A stretch of DNA of 64,000 nucleotides from Zasmidium citrigriseum (Eukaryota; Ascomycota; Dothideomycetes; Mycosphaerellales; Mycosphaerellaceae). Shown here one piece after another: positions 23,351 to 34,663 of the stretch. Location: positions 62,001-126,000 of the forward strand of contig NHNW01000039.1 of assembly GCA_002786025.1 (NCBI GenBank), given 5' to 3'. The notes beneath the pieces are model-generated. The model saw only the letters and a program-made list of their open reading frames with translations. It searched no databases and was not told the DNA's origin. How positions within the stretch are numbered: the first letter of the stretch is position 1; each line of letters opens with the position of its first letter. A program made the position numbers and the translations under genes.

Positions 23351-23936
23351 CAGAAACGAATTGCGTCTAGGGTATGCAGCAGGCCTCCGATACAAGATTC
23401 AGATCGATAGGGGACTGGGGATAGTGAGACAGATGTGCGCTAGATGTGCCGTTTTCACATAAGCCCGCTTGCCCCTGAGATGGCCCTTCACCCGGCTACA
23501 GAAAATCGAACATCACCTAAGATGAATTGGATCTATCCCCACGAAACGAACAGCGTCTACGCTGTTGATTGAGAGGTCAATAGGAGGTCCGGGATCGATA
23601 GCATATTGGGGATAGATCGAGATGTGAGCCTAACATGCTCGCTTTTAGGTGAGCCGGCTCGCCGCTGGGGTCGCCCTTCACACGGCTACACATTTTCAAC
23701 ATCACCTAGGTTGAATTGGACCAATCCCTGCGGATCAAAAGGCGTCTACGCTCTCGAGTAAGCGCTTAGCAGATCGTCTCGGGCCGACAGTGCATCGGGG
23801 ATAGACCCAAGTGTAAGCCGAATGAGACCTTTTCACCTCCCGACCATGTGTGCCGGTACGCCGCCGTGATCGCGCTTCACCCGGCAACGAAAATCAAATA
23901 TCACCTAGGATAAATTCGACCAATCCCCGAAAATCC
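23351..23936. repeat. Diverged tandem repeat, period about 190 bp, three copies plus a partial
   Basis: The anchor GGGGATAG recurs at 23417, 23608 and 23797 (spacings 191 and 189). Each copy then carries the same order of words: GTGAGCC-like, CCGGCTCGCC-like, CGCCCTTCACMCGGCTAC-like, ATCACCTAGG, GAATTGGACCAATCCC-like and GCGTCTACGCT. A partial copy precedes the first from about 23351, and the last copy lacks its tail. Copies differ at many positions, with several C/T and G/A differences. It has no coding frame. It could be a satellite, a remnant of a mobile element, or a regulatory array. Confidence 0.8.
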
Positions 23937-24370
23937 TATTATCCCTCCAATGTATAGCTATAAAGCTTGTTAGCACAGTCGAGAAGCCCATTCGTGGGGA
24001 ATAGGCCTGTATAAGCACAAAAGTTTGGTTGGAGAAAAGTTTCACCTATAGGGCCTATAGGCAGCGCACCAATTACACAGGTAGGGGCCGAGGAGAAAAT
24101 TACGGCCCGAATATAGGCTTACCTATGGCTTAGCAGAAATAGGCAGAGCAATGGGTAGTAAGCGGTCTTTCCGTTCACCTGAGTGGACACTAGTAATCAG
24201 GCTGCCCCTGAAGTCAGGGTGAGCCGAGCCATCGGTTTTGTTATGCTGGTGGTAAGCTTCAAACACCCAAGTAGGTAATGGCGGTGACATGTTCACTCCA
24301 GAAGAGGTGGAATAGATGGTGCACACAAAGTAAATAGAGGGTGTATGCAATTCTTGGCATGCTGGTGAAA
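23937..24370. other. Lower-GC tract with repeated TATAGG words
   Basis: The stretch is clearly AT-richer than its surroundings. It contains many copies of ATAGG or CCTAT, including the near-palindrome CCTATAGGGCCTATAGG at about 24046-24062, then ATATAGGC, CCTATGGC and AATAGGC. No gene is supported. It may be the remnant of an inactivated element. Confidence 0.45.
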
Positions 24371-24571
24371 GGTATATAGGTGTGGCCGTTTCTCCCCTAT
24401 CCTGCTGGATTCTTCTTCACATTCACAAACACTCAAGCACACGTGATCAACACATTTACTTGAGTATACAACAATTCACACATACACACATACACATACA
24501 ACACCAACAACAGTAAGTCCACCTCACCCTGCCCTCACACATACCACATACTAACGTCCTCGCAGACCACC
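24371..24571 (+). promoter_or_regulatory. Core promoter and intron-containing 5' leader of F-box paralogue 3
   Basis: A TATA-like box (GGTATATAGG, 24371-24380) is followed by CT-rich and CACATA-repeat leader sequence. A textbook intron (24513-24565, GTAAGTCC...CTAAC...CGCAG) ends six bases before the start codon, so the leader is spliced. Confidence 0.6.
24477..24503 (+). repeat. CACATA-type microsatellite in leader
   Basis: A short imperfect CA/CATA repeat sits in the 5' leader of the F-box gene, just before the leader intron. Confidence 0.65.
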
Positions 24572-25327
24572 ATGGCCTCTACCCAGTGCCTCGCCCTCCC
24601 GGAGATGCTCGAGGAAATCCTCAAGCACGTCCCAGCCAAAGACCTCCTCCCCCTCCAGGGCGTCTCGACGCTCTGGCGCGACACCGTTGTGCGCTCGGTG
24701 CACATCAAGCGCAACCTCTGCAAGCTCGCCGCTCCTCAGTACGAGGAGTTCACCTCCCTCGTGGTGCTGGATGCACCAACCCTCGTGCGCGCCGTCCGCC
24801 CAGAAGACCTCCAAGAAGACACCCCGGAGCTCTTCACCCGCCTCCTCGTGGACGCCAACCCCCTCCTGGGCCGCGCGGTCCAGACTTACATGGCCGGCCC
24901 GGCGCACGACGACCTGGCCTCGACGCTCGAAGTCGGCGGCACCGAGTGCCAATTCCACCTCCACCGCCCCGTCGCCGCCGCCACCGACGAGGAAACTTTC
25001 CTCGACATGTACCTCACCCAGCCCCCGGTGCGGGAAGTCTCCCTCACCTCCTTCACCCAGGAGCACGCCGACGGCACCATCGCCAACGTGGGCTTCGAAG
25101 TCGAATGTGAGGACGGCCTCGTGTACGACCAAGTCGGTCTCTACAACCCCGAGGGCCTCAAGGTGAAGGATGTCTTCGACGTCATCCGCGAGCAACCCGA
25201 CTCCCAGGCTAAGGTCCTCGGATTTCACCTGGAGCTACCCCAGGTCTTGCTCATGAACGACCCTCACCGCCGCGCCCTCCTTGAGAAGGGCATCGAGGCT
25301 TTCGCCAAGCGCGAGCGCGAGGAGTGA
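24572..25327 (+). CDS. F-box protein, paralogue 3
   Basis: A single coding exon encodes 251 aa. The F-box starts almost at the N-terminus (LALPEMLEEILKHVPAKDL, then LQGVSTLWRDTVV). A block FLDMYLTQPP lies near residue 145 and matches the two F-box genes about 8 kb upstream, so the three form one family. The coding sequence is strongly GC-rich with C-ending codons, in sharp contrast to the lower-GC repeat-bearing DNA on its left. The C-terminus ends in a basic/acidic helix (FAKREREE). It is expected to be an SCF substrate adaptor of unknown target. A spliced 5' leader and TATA box support strong expression. Confidence 0.87.
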   Translation: MASTQCLALPEMLEEILKHVPAKDLLPLQGVSTLWRDTVVRSVHIKRNLCKLAAPQYEEFTSLVVLDAPTLVRAVRPEDLQEDTPELFTRLLVDANPLLGRAVQTYMAGPAHDDLASTLEVGGTECQFHLHRPVAAATDEETFLDMYLTQPPVREVSLTSFTQEHADGTIANVGFEVECEDGLVYDQVGLYNPEGLKVKDVFDVIREQPDSQAKVLGFHLELPQVLLMNDPHRRALLEKGIEAFAKREREE

Positions 25328-26173
25328 ACTGTCTTGCCGGAAAGTTGAGATGGATTTTCGGAGTTTTTGGATGCGGGATTTTTGCGCATTTGCTTTTGAT
25401 TGAGCGGGACCGGGGGAGGAGTTTTTCTACTTTTTGATAGCCATCTGCAATGAAGTCAGCCTTTTCACACCAAAATAACTCTTCACGTTCTCTTCTCCGA
25501 TAACGCATCGTTCTGTTGTCTTCTACTGTCCACGGATTCGAGAGCATAGACGCCGTTCATTTTGCGGACATCGTGATTCTTCGACATCCAAGTTCGCTGT
25601 GGAGAGCAGCTGAGCAGACGGCTCGAGCCTGCCAAGTCGTCGTGATCTATCAGGTCACTATCCTTGTACCGCTCATTCGCTCTCTCCGCAAGAGCACTCG
25701 ACTCTAAGCTATCGAAGGACCCGCTGCCCTCTTCGCCCTTCTCCGAGAAAGTTGGGGATTGCTAGAGGCATCTTCCACGTTGACCGCAACACCGAGGTTA
25801 GATGGACGGAGCGATGATAACGCAAGAGAGAAAGGGAATCTGAGAGTGCATCAGCACACAGTCGAAAGTATCAAGAGTTACATTCACAATTGGTGGATAT
25901 CACGAGAATTTCAGAGAACATCCACCCATCCCCAGCCGGCTCACTCAGAGGAGGAGCACCAGGCCATTTTCAAGACGCCTCAAACCGTCCCTCCCATTTC
26001 TAGAGTCGTCGCTCGTCGAAGCTTTGTCCCTCGCTCCCAAACGCCCGCAAATGCAAGATAAGTAGTACTTCGGTCGTCGAAAAGGGGGACCGTAGTCCAA
26101 CCCAACGCCTTCGCCATGCAGCCAAATGCAAAACTGATCCTGCCCCATCCGTCCGTGGTATTTCCAGGCCCGA
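25328..26173. other. Convergent intergenic, nothing recognised
   Basis: This is the tail-to-tail spacer between the third F-box gene and RPC82. Only short frames are present. Confidence 0.5.
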
Positions 26174-28318
26174 TCATGAAACCAGAGAGCTGTCCTTTCC
26201 AGAAAAGTCCCGCAAAAGCGCCACCTGCTCGTCCATCCGCTGGACTTGAATCACAAGTTTCTCTTCGACCTCGCGCCACTGCATTACAGCTTCACGCTCG
26301 TTTTGATTGAGTTCTTCTTGTTTGACGTCCATCATCTCTGCCTTCTCGATGATGTTCTTGTAGTTTTCTCGCTCATGCTTCAGGCGCTGAATCGTCCGAG
26401 ACATGCCTTGATAAGTCTGCTGAAGTAACAGACTCTGTACGCGCTTTTGATCGTGGAAGTAGAGGTATAGTGTTCGTGTAGGCTGCCGCGATGCGTCCTT
26501 GGGCACTTCCTGCGCTTCGACCAGGCCGGCATATTGGAGCTCTGTCAGAACAGAGCGCACGTCTTTTGCTCGCATCATCGTGAGGGCGCCAATCTCCTTC
26601 TCTGCCAATCGTCCTTTATCGCGAAGCATGCGTACGATCAGAGTGTGGACTTTGCCAAATCGTGCCATGATCGTGGAGTCGATCGTGCTTTGTACCAGAG
26701 TGTCGGTAAGTGATGAAAAATGGACACGCCATTCGCCCCTACCACCGCCGCCGACTCTTTTGCAGAAGCCCTTCTGATGCTCTTCCAACAATTTGAGGTG
26801 CTCTTCGACCAGGCCGATCCGTTTGTTGCGACTCTGATACGATGTGTAGCCGTTGGGGCCGTGCTCGTCTTCGTCGTCTGAGATCTCTTGTTTGATGCCG
26901 ATATCCGCAAATTCGGTGTCGATGATCTTGCCTTTCTTCTTCCCTTTGCCATCGCCATTGGGCATCTGGGATGTGTCTGCGACGCCTTGTATGCCCAATG
27001 TCAAATCGATTGCCGGGTCGAGCATTTCGGAGACTTCCAAAGTAGAGGCAACTGGCAGGTCGTCTTCCTCATCCTCATCCGCTTCTTCGACAATTTGCAG
27101 ATTGTCGTCTCTCGCGCGCTCCTTGCCCTCGAGCGCCTGCAGCAGTGCCCCATAGACAGCAGCCGTGACGGGCCCAAGATAGGACTCAGCCGCCTGCTCG
27201 AGCATGTCTGTGCGGAATGCTAGAACGCACTGTGCGTGGTTGACCCTCAAAACCATGTCATTCTAGACGATGTTAGCAACGGAACTCTGCGTTGATAGAA
27301 GCAACAACACAGTACCGGAAGCTTCGGGGCATTCTCTTCGTCGTGGCCATGGCCCGCGCCATTGGTGAGGCCGCCGTTGATTCTTGCGCGCTTTCCAGGA
27401 GGCTCGCCGGGACGTCGGATGGTGCCTTTGGATTCGAGGTCCCGATCGGTGAAGTCGTCGGCGTCTCGCCACTTGCGCTTGAGCTTGTTGCAAGCTGCTT
27501 CGAACTCAGCCTTCCTCTTCGGGCCGGTGACTTTGCCGTCGGGGAATGATTCGGCCTTGACAATCTCTTCGACTTGGGCTTGTATATCGGCGGCTGGCGT
27601 GTAGACTCGCGGGCTGACCTTGACCAGGAAGCCGGCTTTCAGCAGCTTGCGAAGGGTAGTGTGGAACTGTCCAACAGTGTGGATCTTGGTGTCTGGTGCC
27701 TTGCGCACGTGGTTCGCATCTGTTCCATTGACCTTAGCCCCACTCTCGGTATTCACATGCGCACTGCAGGCATCATCTTCCCCGGCGGATTTCGAGGCGG
27801 AAAGGTCGAAGGCTTGTGCTAGGTCGCCCACTCTGGCGTGGCCGAGCTGGAGGAGATTAGCGATGATCTTGCCAGCACCTTCGCCATATCGGTCTTCGAC
27901 AAGAGAGATGATGCGGTTGGATCGAGTGAGGGAGTAGGAATGGCGCCAATCGACGGAGTAGAAGGTGATGTCGTCGTCGCTCGTGTAGTGGAGGGTGAGG
28001 TGCTGCTGAACCAGAACGGCGAGGGAGTGTCGGAGCTGGGTGGTAGGTATTCGGGTGTGTTGCTGGAGCTGTATTCGAGAGAGTCTGCCATTTTCCGCTA
28101 GGGTAGTGAAGATTTGCTTTGGGCGCGGCGATTAGTGGACGGGCCTTCGAGAGCAAGCAGCGGTAATGCATACGGAGCAGAGTTGGCCGCAGGTGTCTTC
28201 GACCAGCAGGGCGCATAGTTCTTGGAGTCGCTGGGCTCAGGTGTCAGTAGCAGTCATGGCGGGCGCATTCCAGCAGCGACATGAGAGCGGGCATGTGGCT
28301 TGCACCTACCTGGGCCAT
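26174..28318 (-). CDS. RPC82: RNA polymerase III subunit RPC82 (RPC3)
   Basis: Four reverse-strand coding exons (28318-28310, 28230-28174, 28116-27316, 27262-26174) give 651 aa. The first holds only nine coding bases (Met-Ala-Gln). It joins RLQELCALLVEDTCGQLC and then QIFTTLAENGRLSRIQL, matching the winged-helix start of the family. The middle has further winged helices and an acidic linker. The C-terminal half carries FGKVHTLIVRMLRDKGRLAE and a final coiled coil (about the last 80 residues). RPC82 is part of the Pol III-specific RPC82/34/31 subcomplex, which helps open promoters of tRNA and 5S genes. The third exon uses an AAG acceptor with a CTAAT branch site nearby. Confidence 0.93.
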
Positions 28319-28898
28319 TTTGGTCGTGTGTGCGAACTGTTGAGACCTCTCACGTCGTCAACAGTTGGGCGTGTTGCTACCGTTGCTTGCGCATTGGGTC
28401 GACTCTCGTCTGGCGAAGAGTCAGAGCAGCGCTTCTTATTGTCGAGGCGAACAATCAATAGAGCGAAGGGTGACCGCTGCAGCTGCTGTGAATGACTGAG
28501 TCTGCCTTTTCGCCCCACCAGTGAGCGTGCAGCTCTGCCGCTGACTACTAATGAATCCGGCTCATTTACAGTCTTCCGTATTGAATCCTGTCCAAATGGC
28601 TTCGAGAAGGGAAGTGTTTCGTTTACCTGGCCGGTGTTGAGAGCATCGACAAATGAAACCAAAGTGATGAGTTCAAATGTCCAATATACCGTTTGTTACA
28701 TCTTCACATGCAAGTATCCGAGCAGCAACATTTCAATAATTACGGAGGCCCAGACATGGATAAATGCCGCGGTAGACTTCACGCTTGGCATTCGTCGGGC
28801 CTGCAGCTTTGGCTTCATGGGAAAAGAGGCTGCTTCCACCTCCCACTCCCATTGCATCACCCCAGCTACGAACCCACCCGCGAGGGCCTGTCACCGCC
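28319..28898. promoter_or_regulatory. Divergent promoter region, RPC82 and QCR2
   Basis: The 580-bp spacer separates two head-to-head essential genes. No TATA-like element or coding frame stands out, as is common for housekeeping promoters. Confidence 0.4.
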
Positions 28899-30379
28899 AT
28901 GATCTCGCGCTCCGCCATCCACAGACAGGCTCAGCGCGCCCTCCGCCAGTCATGGAACCAGTCCGCTAGGGGCTATGCCTCCCCAGCTTCCGGCTCGCTC
29001 GCATACCAGCAGGGCGACGCCAATGGCCTCAAGTACGCCAGCAGAGACTACGCCGGTCCTGTCACCACTCTGGCCCTGGTCTCCAAGGCTGGCACCAGAC
29101 ATCAGATCCTCCCCGGCCTTGCAGAGGGTCTGGAACGATACGCGTTTAGGGTAGGGAAGGAGAGCGCAAGAGGTTGAGATGGACGGGCTAATTGACACAC
29201 AACGCAGTCCACCGAGAGACGCTCGACCCTCCGGATACAACGCGAATCTGAGCTGCTCGGCTCTGAGCTCATCCGCTATCACACCCGCGAGAACCTGATC
29301 GTTGGAGCAAAGTTCCTCCGCGATGACCTGCCATACTTCGTCGAACTCCTCGCCGAGGTCGCCAGCATGACCAAGTACCAACGTCAGTAACAAAAGTATG
29401 CAAAAGAGAATAATGGACAAAGCATTGACACCATACAGAGCACGTCGTCAACGAGGAGGTCATCCCACTCATGGAGCTCAACGCAAAGCAGAGACTCGCA
29501 AACACCCTGGCCATTGCGCAGGAGAGCGTACACAGCCTTGCTTTCCACCGCGGACTCGGCGCACCTCTCCACCCAACCTCGACCAACCTTTACAAGAACT
29601 ACGTCACCGCCGATGCCATTGCCGAGTACGCCGGAGGTGCTTACTCCAAGCCAAACCTCGCCATTGTTGCCAACGGTGTCGACCATGGCGAGCTGAGCAA
29701 GTGGGTTGGCGAGTTCTTCACCGATGTTCCCGCACAGTCCGCTGTCGACATCAAGGCCGAGCAGTCCAAGTACTACGGTGGTGAGGAGCGCATTGCGCAC
29801 GCATCCGGCAACTCAATGGTCATCGCTTTCCCTGGATCCAGCTCACCGACCGGCTCGTTCTACAAGCCCGAAGTCGCTGTCCTTGCAGCACTTCTTGGTG
29901 GTGAGAGCAGCATTAAGTGGACCTCTGGTTTTTCGCTCCTCTCCAAAGCCGCCGAGCAGACTCCTCTCATGCACATCTCCACCAAGTCGAACATCTACAC
30001 TGATGCTGGCCTTCTCGTCACCAGCCTCAGCGGTTCAGCTTCGGATATCCGCGCCACCGCCCCCAAGATCGCCGAGACTCTCAAGGCTGTTTCCCAGAAC
30101 ATCAGCGAGGAGGACTTCAACAAGGCCAAGGCTCTTGCGAAGTTCAAGGAGCTCGAGTTCGCATCTGGCACGCAAGCAGCCATTGAGTACACCGGTGCCG
30201 GCCTGACCCGGGACGGCAAGCCATACCAGATCAACGAGGTCGCATCATCAATTGACGGCGTGACTGCGGACAAGGTGAAGCAGGTCGCGAAGGAGGCTCT
30301 TGAGAACAAGGCGTCTGTCAGCGCAGTCGGTGACCTTTACCAGTTACCTTATGCTGAGGAGATTGGCCTGAAAGTGTAA
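28899..30379 (+). CDS. QCR2: Ubiquinol-cytochrome c reductase core protein 2 (complex III), mitochondrial
   Basis: Three exons (28899-29150, 29208-29382, 29439-30379) give 455 aa. The N-terminus is a basic, Ser/Ala-rich mitochondrial presequence (MISRSAIHRQAQRALRQSW). The core is a peptidase M16-like fold: GLAEGLERYAF, STERRSTLRIQRESELLG, RENLIVGAKFLRDDLPYFVELL and AFHRGLGAPLHP. The zinc-binding HxxEH motif of active peptidases is absent, as expected for this non-catalytic core subunit. It supports assembly and stability of the bc1 complex in the inner membrane. It is followed on the same strand by ATP15, so two oxidative-phosphorylation genes are adjacent. Confidence 0.95.
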
Positions 30380-30620
30380 ATACCATAGAAGTTTCATTTG
30401 TTTCCGGGCGCAGATAGTGAGCTGTACCAATACAAAGCGCTCAGAGTTCAAAATATATGCATTACCGTTCATCTCGAAAATGTTGAAGATCGCTTGCACG
30501 TGACCGGCCCGGCCATGGATTCGGCTTCATCCGCAGCCATCTTCCGAGCTTGCTCTTGCCAGCGGCAGACCAGCACCCAAACATCTACCCATCTCCCAAA
30601 CAACCGCCCAAACAGACACA

Positions 30621-31029
30621 ATGGCTTTCGCGTGGAAGGCTGCCGGTATCACGTACGTCGAAATGCGACCCGATGGCGCTTGCGAGCTCGGAAGAGGGAT
30701 TGGACAGGGGGTACTAACGCATGCTTCTTCGCAGCTACAACCGCTACCTGTCGGTCGCCTCGCGCGTCGTGCGCCGATCCTTGAAGGACGACAAGAGACT
30801 GCAGGCTGAGAGGAGAGGAGAGATGGATTTGAGGTTCGCCAAGTGGGAGGTGAGTGAGGATACTGCAGGAGATATTGGGAGGAGCGATTGAGGAACGAAG
30901 AAGAAGGCGGTACATCAGGATACATGCTGACAGGAAGCAATACAGAACGGCAAGCAGAGCGAGATGAAGTCGGTTGAGGAGGCCAACAATGCCGCTATGC
31001 AGCAGCAGGCTGGCCAGCAGGCTCAGTAA
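30621..31029 (+). CDS. ATP15: ATP synthase F1 epsilon subunit, mitochondrial
   Basis: Three small exons (30621-30652, 30735-30849, 30946-31029) encode 76 aa. The protein matches the family closely: MAFAWKAAGITYNRYLSVA, then RVVRRSLKDDKR, AERRGEMDLRFAKWENGKQ and a short Gln/Ala tail. It is part of the central stalk of F1 in mitochondrial ATP synthase. The length is near the family norm of 60-75 residues. Because no exon is long, only a spliced model reveals it. Confidence 0.95.
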
Positions 31030-31369
31030 ACAGCCGGTGGAGAATGGTGAAGTGAGGGCGCCGAAGGGAAGGGTTTGACGCGGGAGAGGGAGAGCGTGTG
31101 CTATACGATGCTCTGATAGCTTCATGGACTACACTTCACGAGAGGAAAGCACCTGTATCATCTGTACATAGAATCCAGAAAGCACGTCCGCCAAGCCCCG
31201 AGCTTTCGGCGGCCTGCACCTCGCCCAACACCTCCGTTCAACTTCTCTCTTGTGCCACTCTCGCCATGATTTCGGACGCCCGTGATATTCAGAAGCTGAC
31301 ATGCCTGAAGATGAGCTGACTGACGGTATCTATGCTCTTGCCGCATGTTGCAAATGACCTCACCTAACT
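31030..31369. other. Intergenic, nothing recognised
   Basis: This spacer between ATP15 and MAK10 (same strand) contains no supported frame. Confidence 0.5.
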
Positions 31370-33763
31370 ATGACTCTAGAAGCACCGCAGCTGAGTATCA
31401 ACGGCAAACAAAATGGAGACGATCTCTCGGACCCGGTCACGGCGGAAGCCAGGCTTCAGCAAGAAGCACAGAGACTGAGAAAGCAGCCCGTCTTTGCCAA
31501 TCGAAGGGGTGTGCGAGATGTCACGGAAGATTTTGTCGCTGCCAGCGAGCAGCTGCAACCCGGCGAGCTCGTCAAGGATGAGTACTTCACGCTGTTTGAG
31601 GCTGTGGGTGCTCTCGAGGTATGTGAACATTAGTTCTTCGAGCGTGGTCTTTGCGAGCTTCATTTTCCTCGTTGTGGCCGTCAAAATTTCAACACGCTAA
31701 CAGCAGTACTCCAGATCATGGACCCCAAAATGGACAGCGGCCGAATACCACCAGGCGACTCCTTCGAACCCGAATTCGATGTCTGCGCCGGTATGAACGC
31801 ATCCGAAGTCCTGTGGATCATGGACGAGATTTTCCGACTCGAGATGAGCTTCCAGGACGGCTACCCTCTCTCTCAGAACATCTTCACCTCCCTTCACATC
31901 TTTCGACTACTGGCTCCGGAAAACCGGCATCCTTATTACCTCCGCTTCGAAGGCCCTTCAGACAAGGATCAGACGACAGTTGAACAGCAGCTTGTGCATT
32001 TTGTTCTGCGGGCGTATTGCATTGCGGTCGTCAAGTGCGTGCAGTGCACGTTGAATTTGATACAGGCTTATACGTATTATGAGGAAGAGGACTTTGTTAC
32101 TTATCTCTTTGGGCGGGAGTTGTTGCCGAAGACTAGCGAGATCGAAGCTATGAGGCTCCTGATTGATGCGGCGGACTGGCTGGAGACTTCTGGCCTTGAT
32201 GCACAACTTCAAGACGCTCTCAAGACGCGACTCCTGGCGAGGGAGGAGATGCTGAGCGCGATGGGCTCGAGAGATGAGGCAGCAGATCAATGGACCAAAG
32301 TGAAGGCGAAGATTGAAGGCATCAGCAAACAGCATGACCTGGCAACGCCGGTACCTTCTGCCTTCTCTGACAAGGTCCAGCGCCAACTTGCAACAAGTAC
32401 GCCACCACGGCCAATGCCGGAGCTATCATGGGATCAGGCATGCCAAAAATGGACGCAGATGTGTGACGATGTTCTCGCAACTCGCGCCCTGACTTCATTT
32501 CGAATACGGCAAAGTCCGCACTGCCTGCAAAGAGCGACCTGGGCATTCGCCTATCGAGAGCCACCACCAAGCACCTACGCCCGAGCCGTAATGCAGGAGA
32601 CACTGACAGCGGGCGAATGCGTCGCCGGAGAGGTTTCACATTTCGACCTCATGCTCACTGACATCAGGGACCTCGTCCTGGCGGGAGATCCCCTGGCCGA
32701 TCCAGCCTCGTTTCAAGTTGAGGTGCCTACTGATCCGCGCCACCGCGCATCGCGCTTAATCGAAGACTTCATGTCAAAGATGTTTGGGGAGTATCTAAAC
32801 ATATACCGCATGGTGTGTCAGAACCGTTGTCGGATGCGGCGGACCTTCACCCAGGCACTTCCCATTTTTGATGAGCTTGAGACGGTGGCTTTTGAGGCGG
32901 ATGAGCAGTTGAACAATATCGTTGTTCCTCGGCTCGTGCAAGATACTGCCGGCAACTGGAACAAACACTGTCCGCTGTCGATGTGGACGAAGATTCACAA
33001 GCTGCAGATCATGATATGGGTGCTCCAGCTTGGCCTCGAGACAGAGCTGTATCTGCCAGACGAGCTTCGGGAGACCTATCTCGTCTTGAGGCATCTCACG
33101 AGGATCAGACTCTGCTGCTTAGTCGAGATGGAATCCATGACGGTCAAGAAGCTGCAAGTACCAGAAGTGGGCAAGCTCAGTCGAGAGTACAAGGAGCAAT
33201 GCCGTGCTTCCAGCGACTGGATCAAGAGCCTCAGTCTTCACGCCCAAGTCGACGTCATGCTCTCGACACTCCTATCAACCTTGTGCAAGATGCTAGAAGA
33301 GCTCGGACTGATCGACGCGACGCCGAAGGCGTATTCCCAGACGCAACTCCGCTACGAAGCCCGGTACAAGCCCTTCCTCGGCTTGCAATGGGATACCATC
33401 CCCAGCGCGAAAGATCTCGAACGACAGGGGCGCGCGGGTCCCATCAATCTGTCTGAGGTACAGGAAGTCTGTTCGAGCTATGGAGAAGCGATCAAAACGA
33501 CTCGTGGATTACTAAACGAACTGAAAACGATGAACCCGACGCAGGCAAAGTACATCGGAACGGAAGACGAATGGAAGAAGACGATCAAGAGTCTAGAGAC
33601 TACCTGCGTCGCGGTCTCTGTATCGGCATCACAGCTCCAACGCATCTGCGAGAAGCACAAAGACAAGCTCGGCCGTTTGAAAGACGTGGCGGAGGTCAGC
33701 TTCCTGGAACCGGGAAAGCGATATCATGTCTGGTGGGTGGTGCCGCAGCTTCGAGAGAAATGA
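31370..33763 (+). CDS. MAK10: NatC N-terminal acetyltransferase auxiliary subunit MAK10 (NAA35)
   Basis: Two exons (31370-31618 and 31715-33763) give 765 aa. The start codon gives MTLEAPQLSINGKQ, and the region DVTEDFVAASEQLQPGELV leads through YFTLFEAVGALEIMDPKMDSG, the diagnostic Mak10 block that spans the intron. The rest is all-helical (for example ILWVLQLGLETELYLP-like IWVLQLGLETELYLPDE). Mak10 is the large scaffold of NatC (with Mak3 and Mak31), which acetylates proteins starting Met-Leu, Met-Ile or Met-Phe on the ribosome. The length fits fungal members. No anomalies were seen. Confidence 0.93.
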
Positions 33764-34663
33764 ACTCGAATTGAATGATGAAGTCGGTACGACCGTCCGT
33801 GCCTTGAGCGAACCGGTCACACAAAACTGAACGAACGGGTTTTTCAATCTGAGATCTGGCCGCCGCAGCCGCTGCAGACTCGCTTACCCTGGTCTTCGAT
33901 GGCTTGGTGTGATGAGGTTTGTAACACATAGATCTACGACTTCTTCTATTGATTGTTTGATCTCGCGTTCGTCCCGAGATGTTCTTCGGCTTGCCGACAT
34001 GTCTGTTGCGATTGACGATTGGATGATTACTTTTTCCTCGGGTGGTTTGAGTCAGGCAGTGATTGTTACAATCATCGTTACGATATGACCGTGTGATCAG
34101 TACAGTGGACCATCTCTCCGGCTACTGCACGTTCTATGCTGCTCCCCTGTCCGGAAGTTCTCGTCCCGTAGATTCTCAGCAGCTCGATAATTGATTGAGA
34201 TTTGGTGTCACTGGCAGCGTGATTAGAGTGTGGGGCAATCATGGGATGACCCGGGCGAGCTTGCAGATTGTGACAGTGGCAAGCTTTGCGATGCGTTAAG
34301 ACAGGGAATGGCTATTGAACTCGTGGTGCTTGCTGAGGACTTCATCCAATGCATCAGAATGGTAAAGAGGTGAAGTTGAAGGTGTCGTCGCTCTCGCAAA
34401 CTCTACAGGCGAGCCGAGGGGCCGTCGATATTGATTGGGGATTAGCGAGGACAGACGCTAGTGAAATCGTGCTTTAATCGTCTCCACGTTAATCCTCCAC
34501 CCAGAAAGAGGCAACCCATGTCGCCGACCAGGGCTATGGCGATCTGACCGAGCACAGATCCGCTTCTCTCTTCCTCACCACCTCCCTTCTCTTTCCTTCC
34601 TGTTAATATGACTGTCTGTCAAATATATCGCCGGGAAGCGGTCGAAGAAAGAAAACTAGCATC
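33764..34663. other. Intergenic, nothing recognised
   Basis: About 900 bp separate MAK10 and the next gene on the same strand. No coding frame or repeat is supported. The last 100 bases are CT-rich, like a leader. Confidence 0.5.

Noticed and set aside
23937..24370. Intact DNA transposon in the lower-GC tract
   Set aside because: No transposase frame and no clear terminal inverted repeats were seen. Only short repeated words support it.
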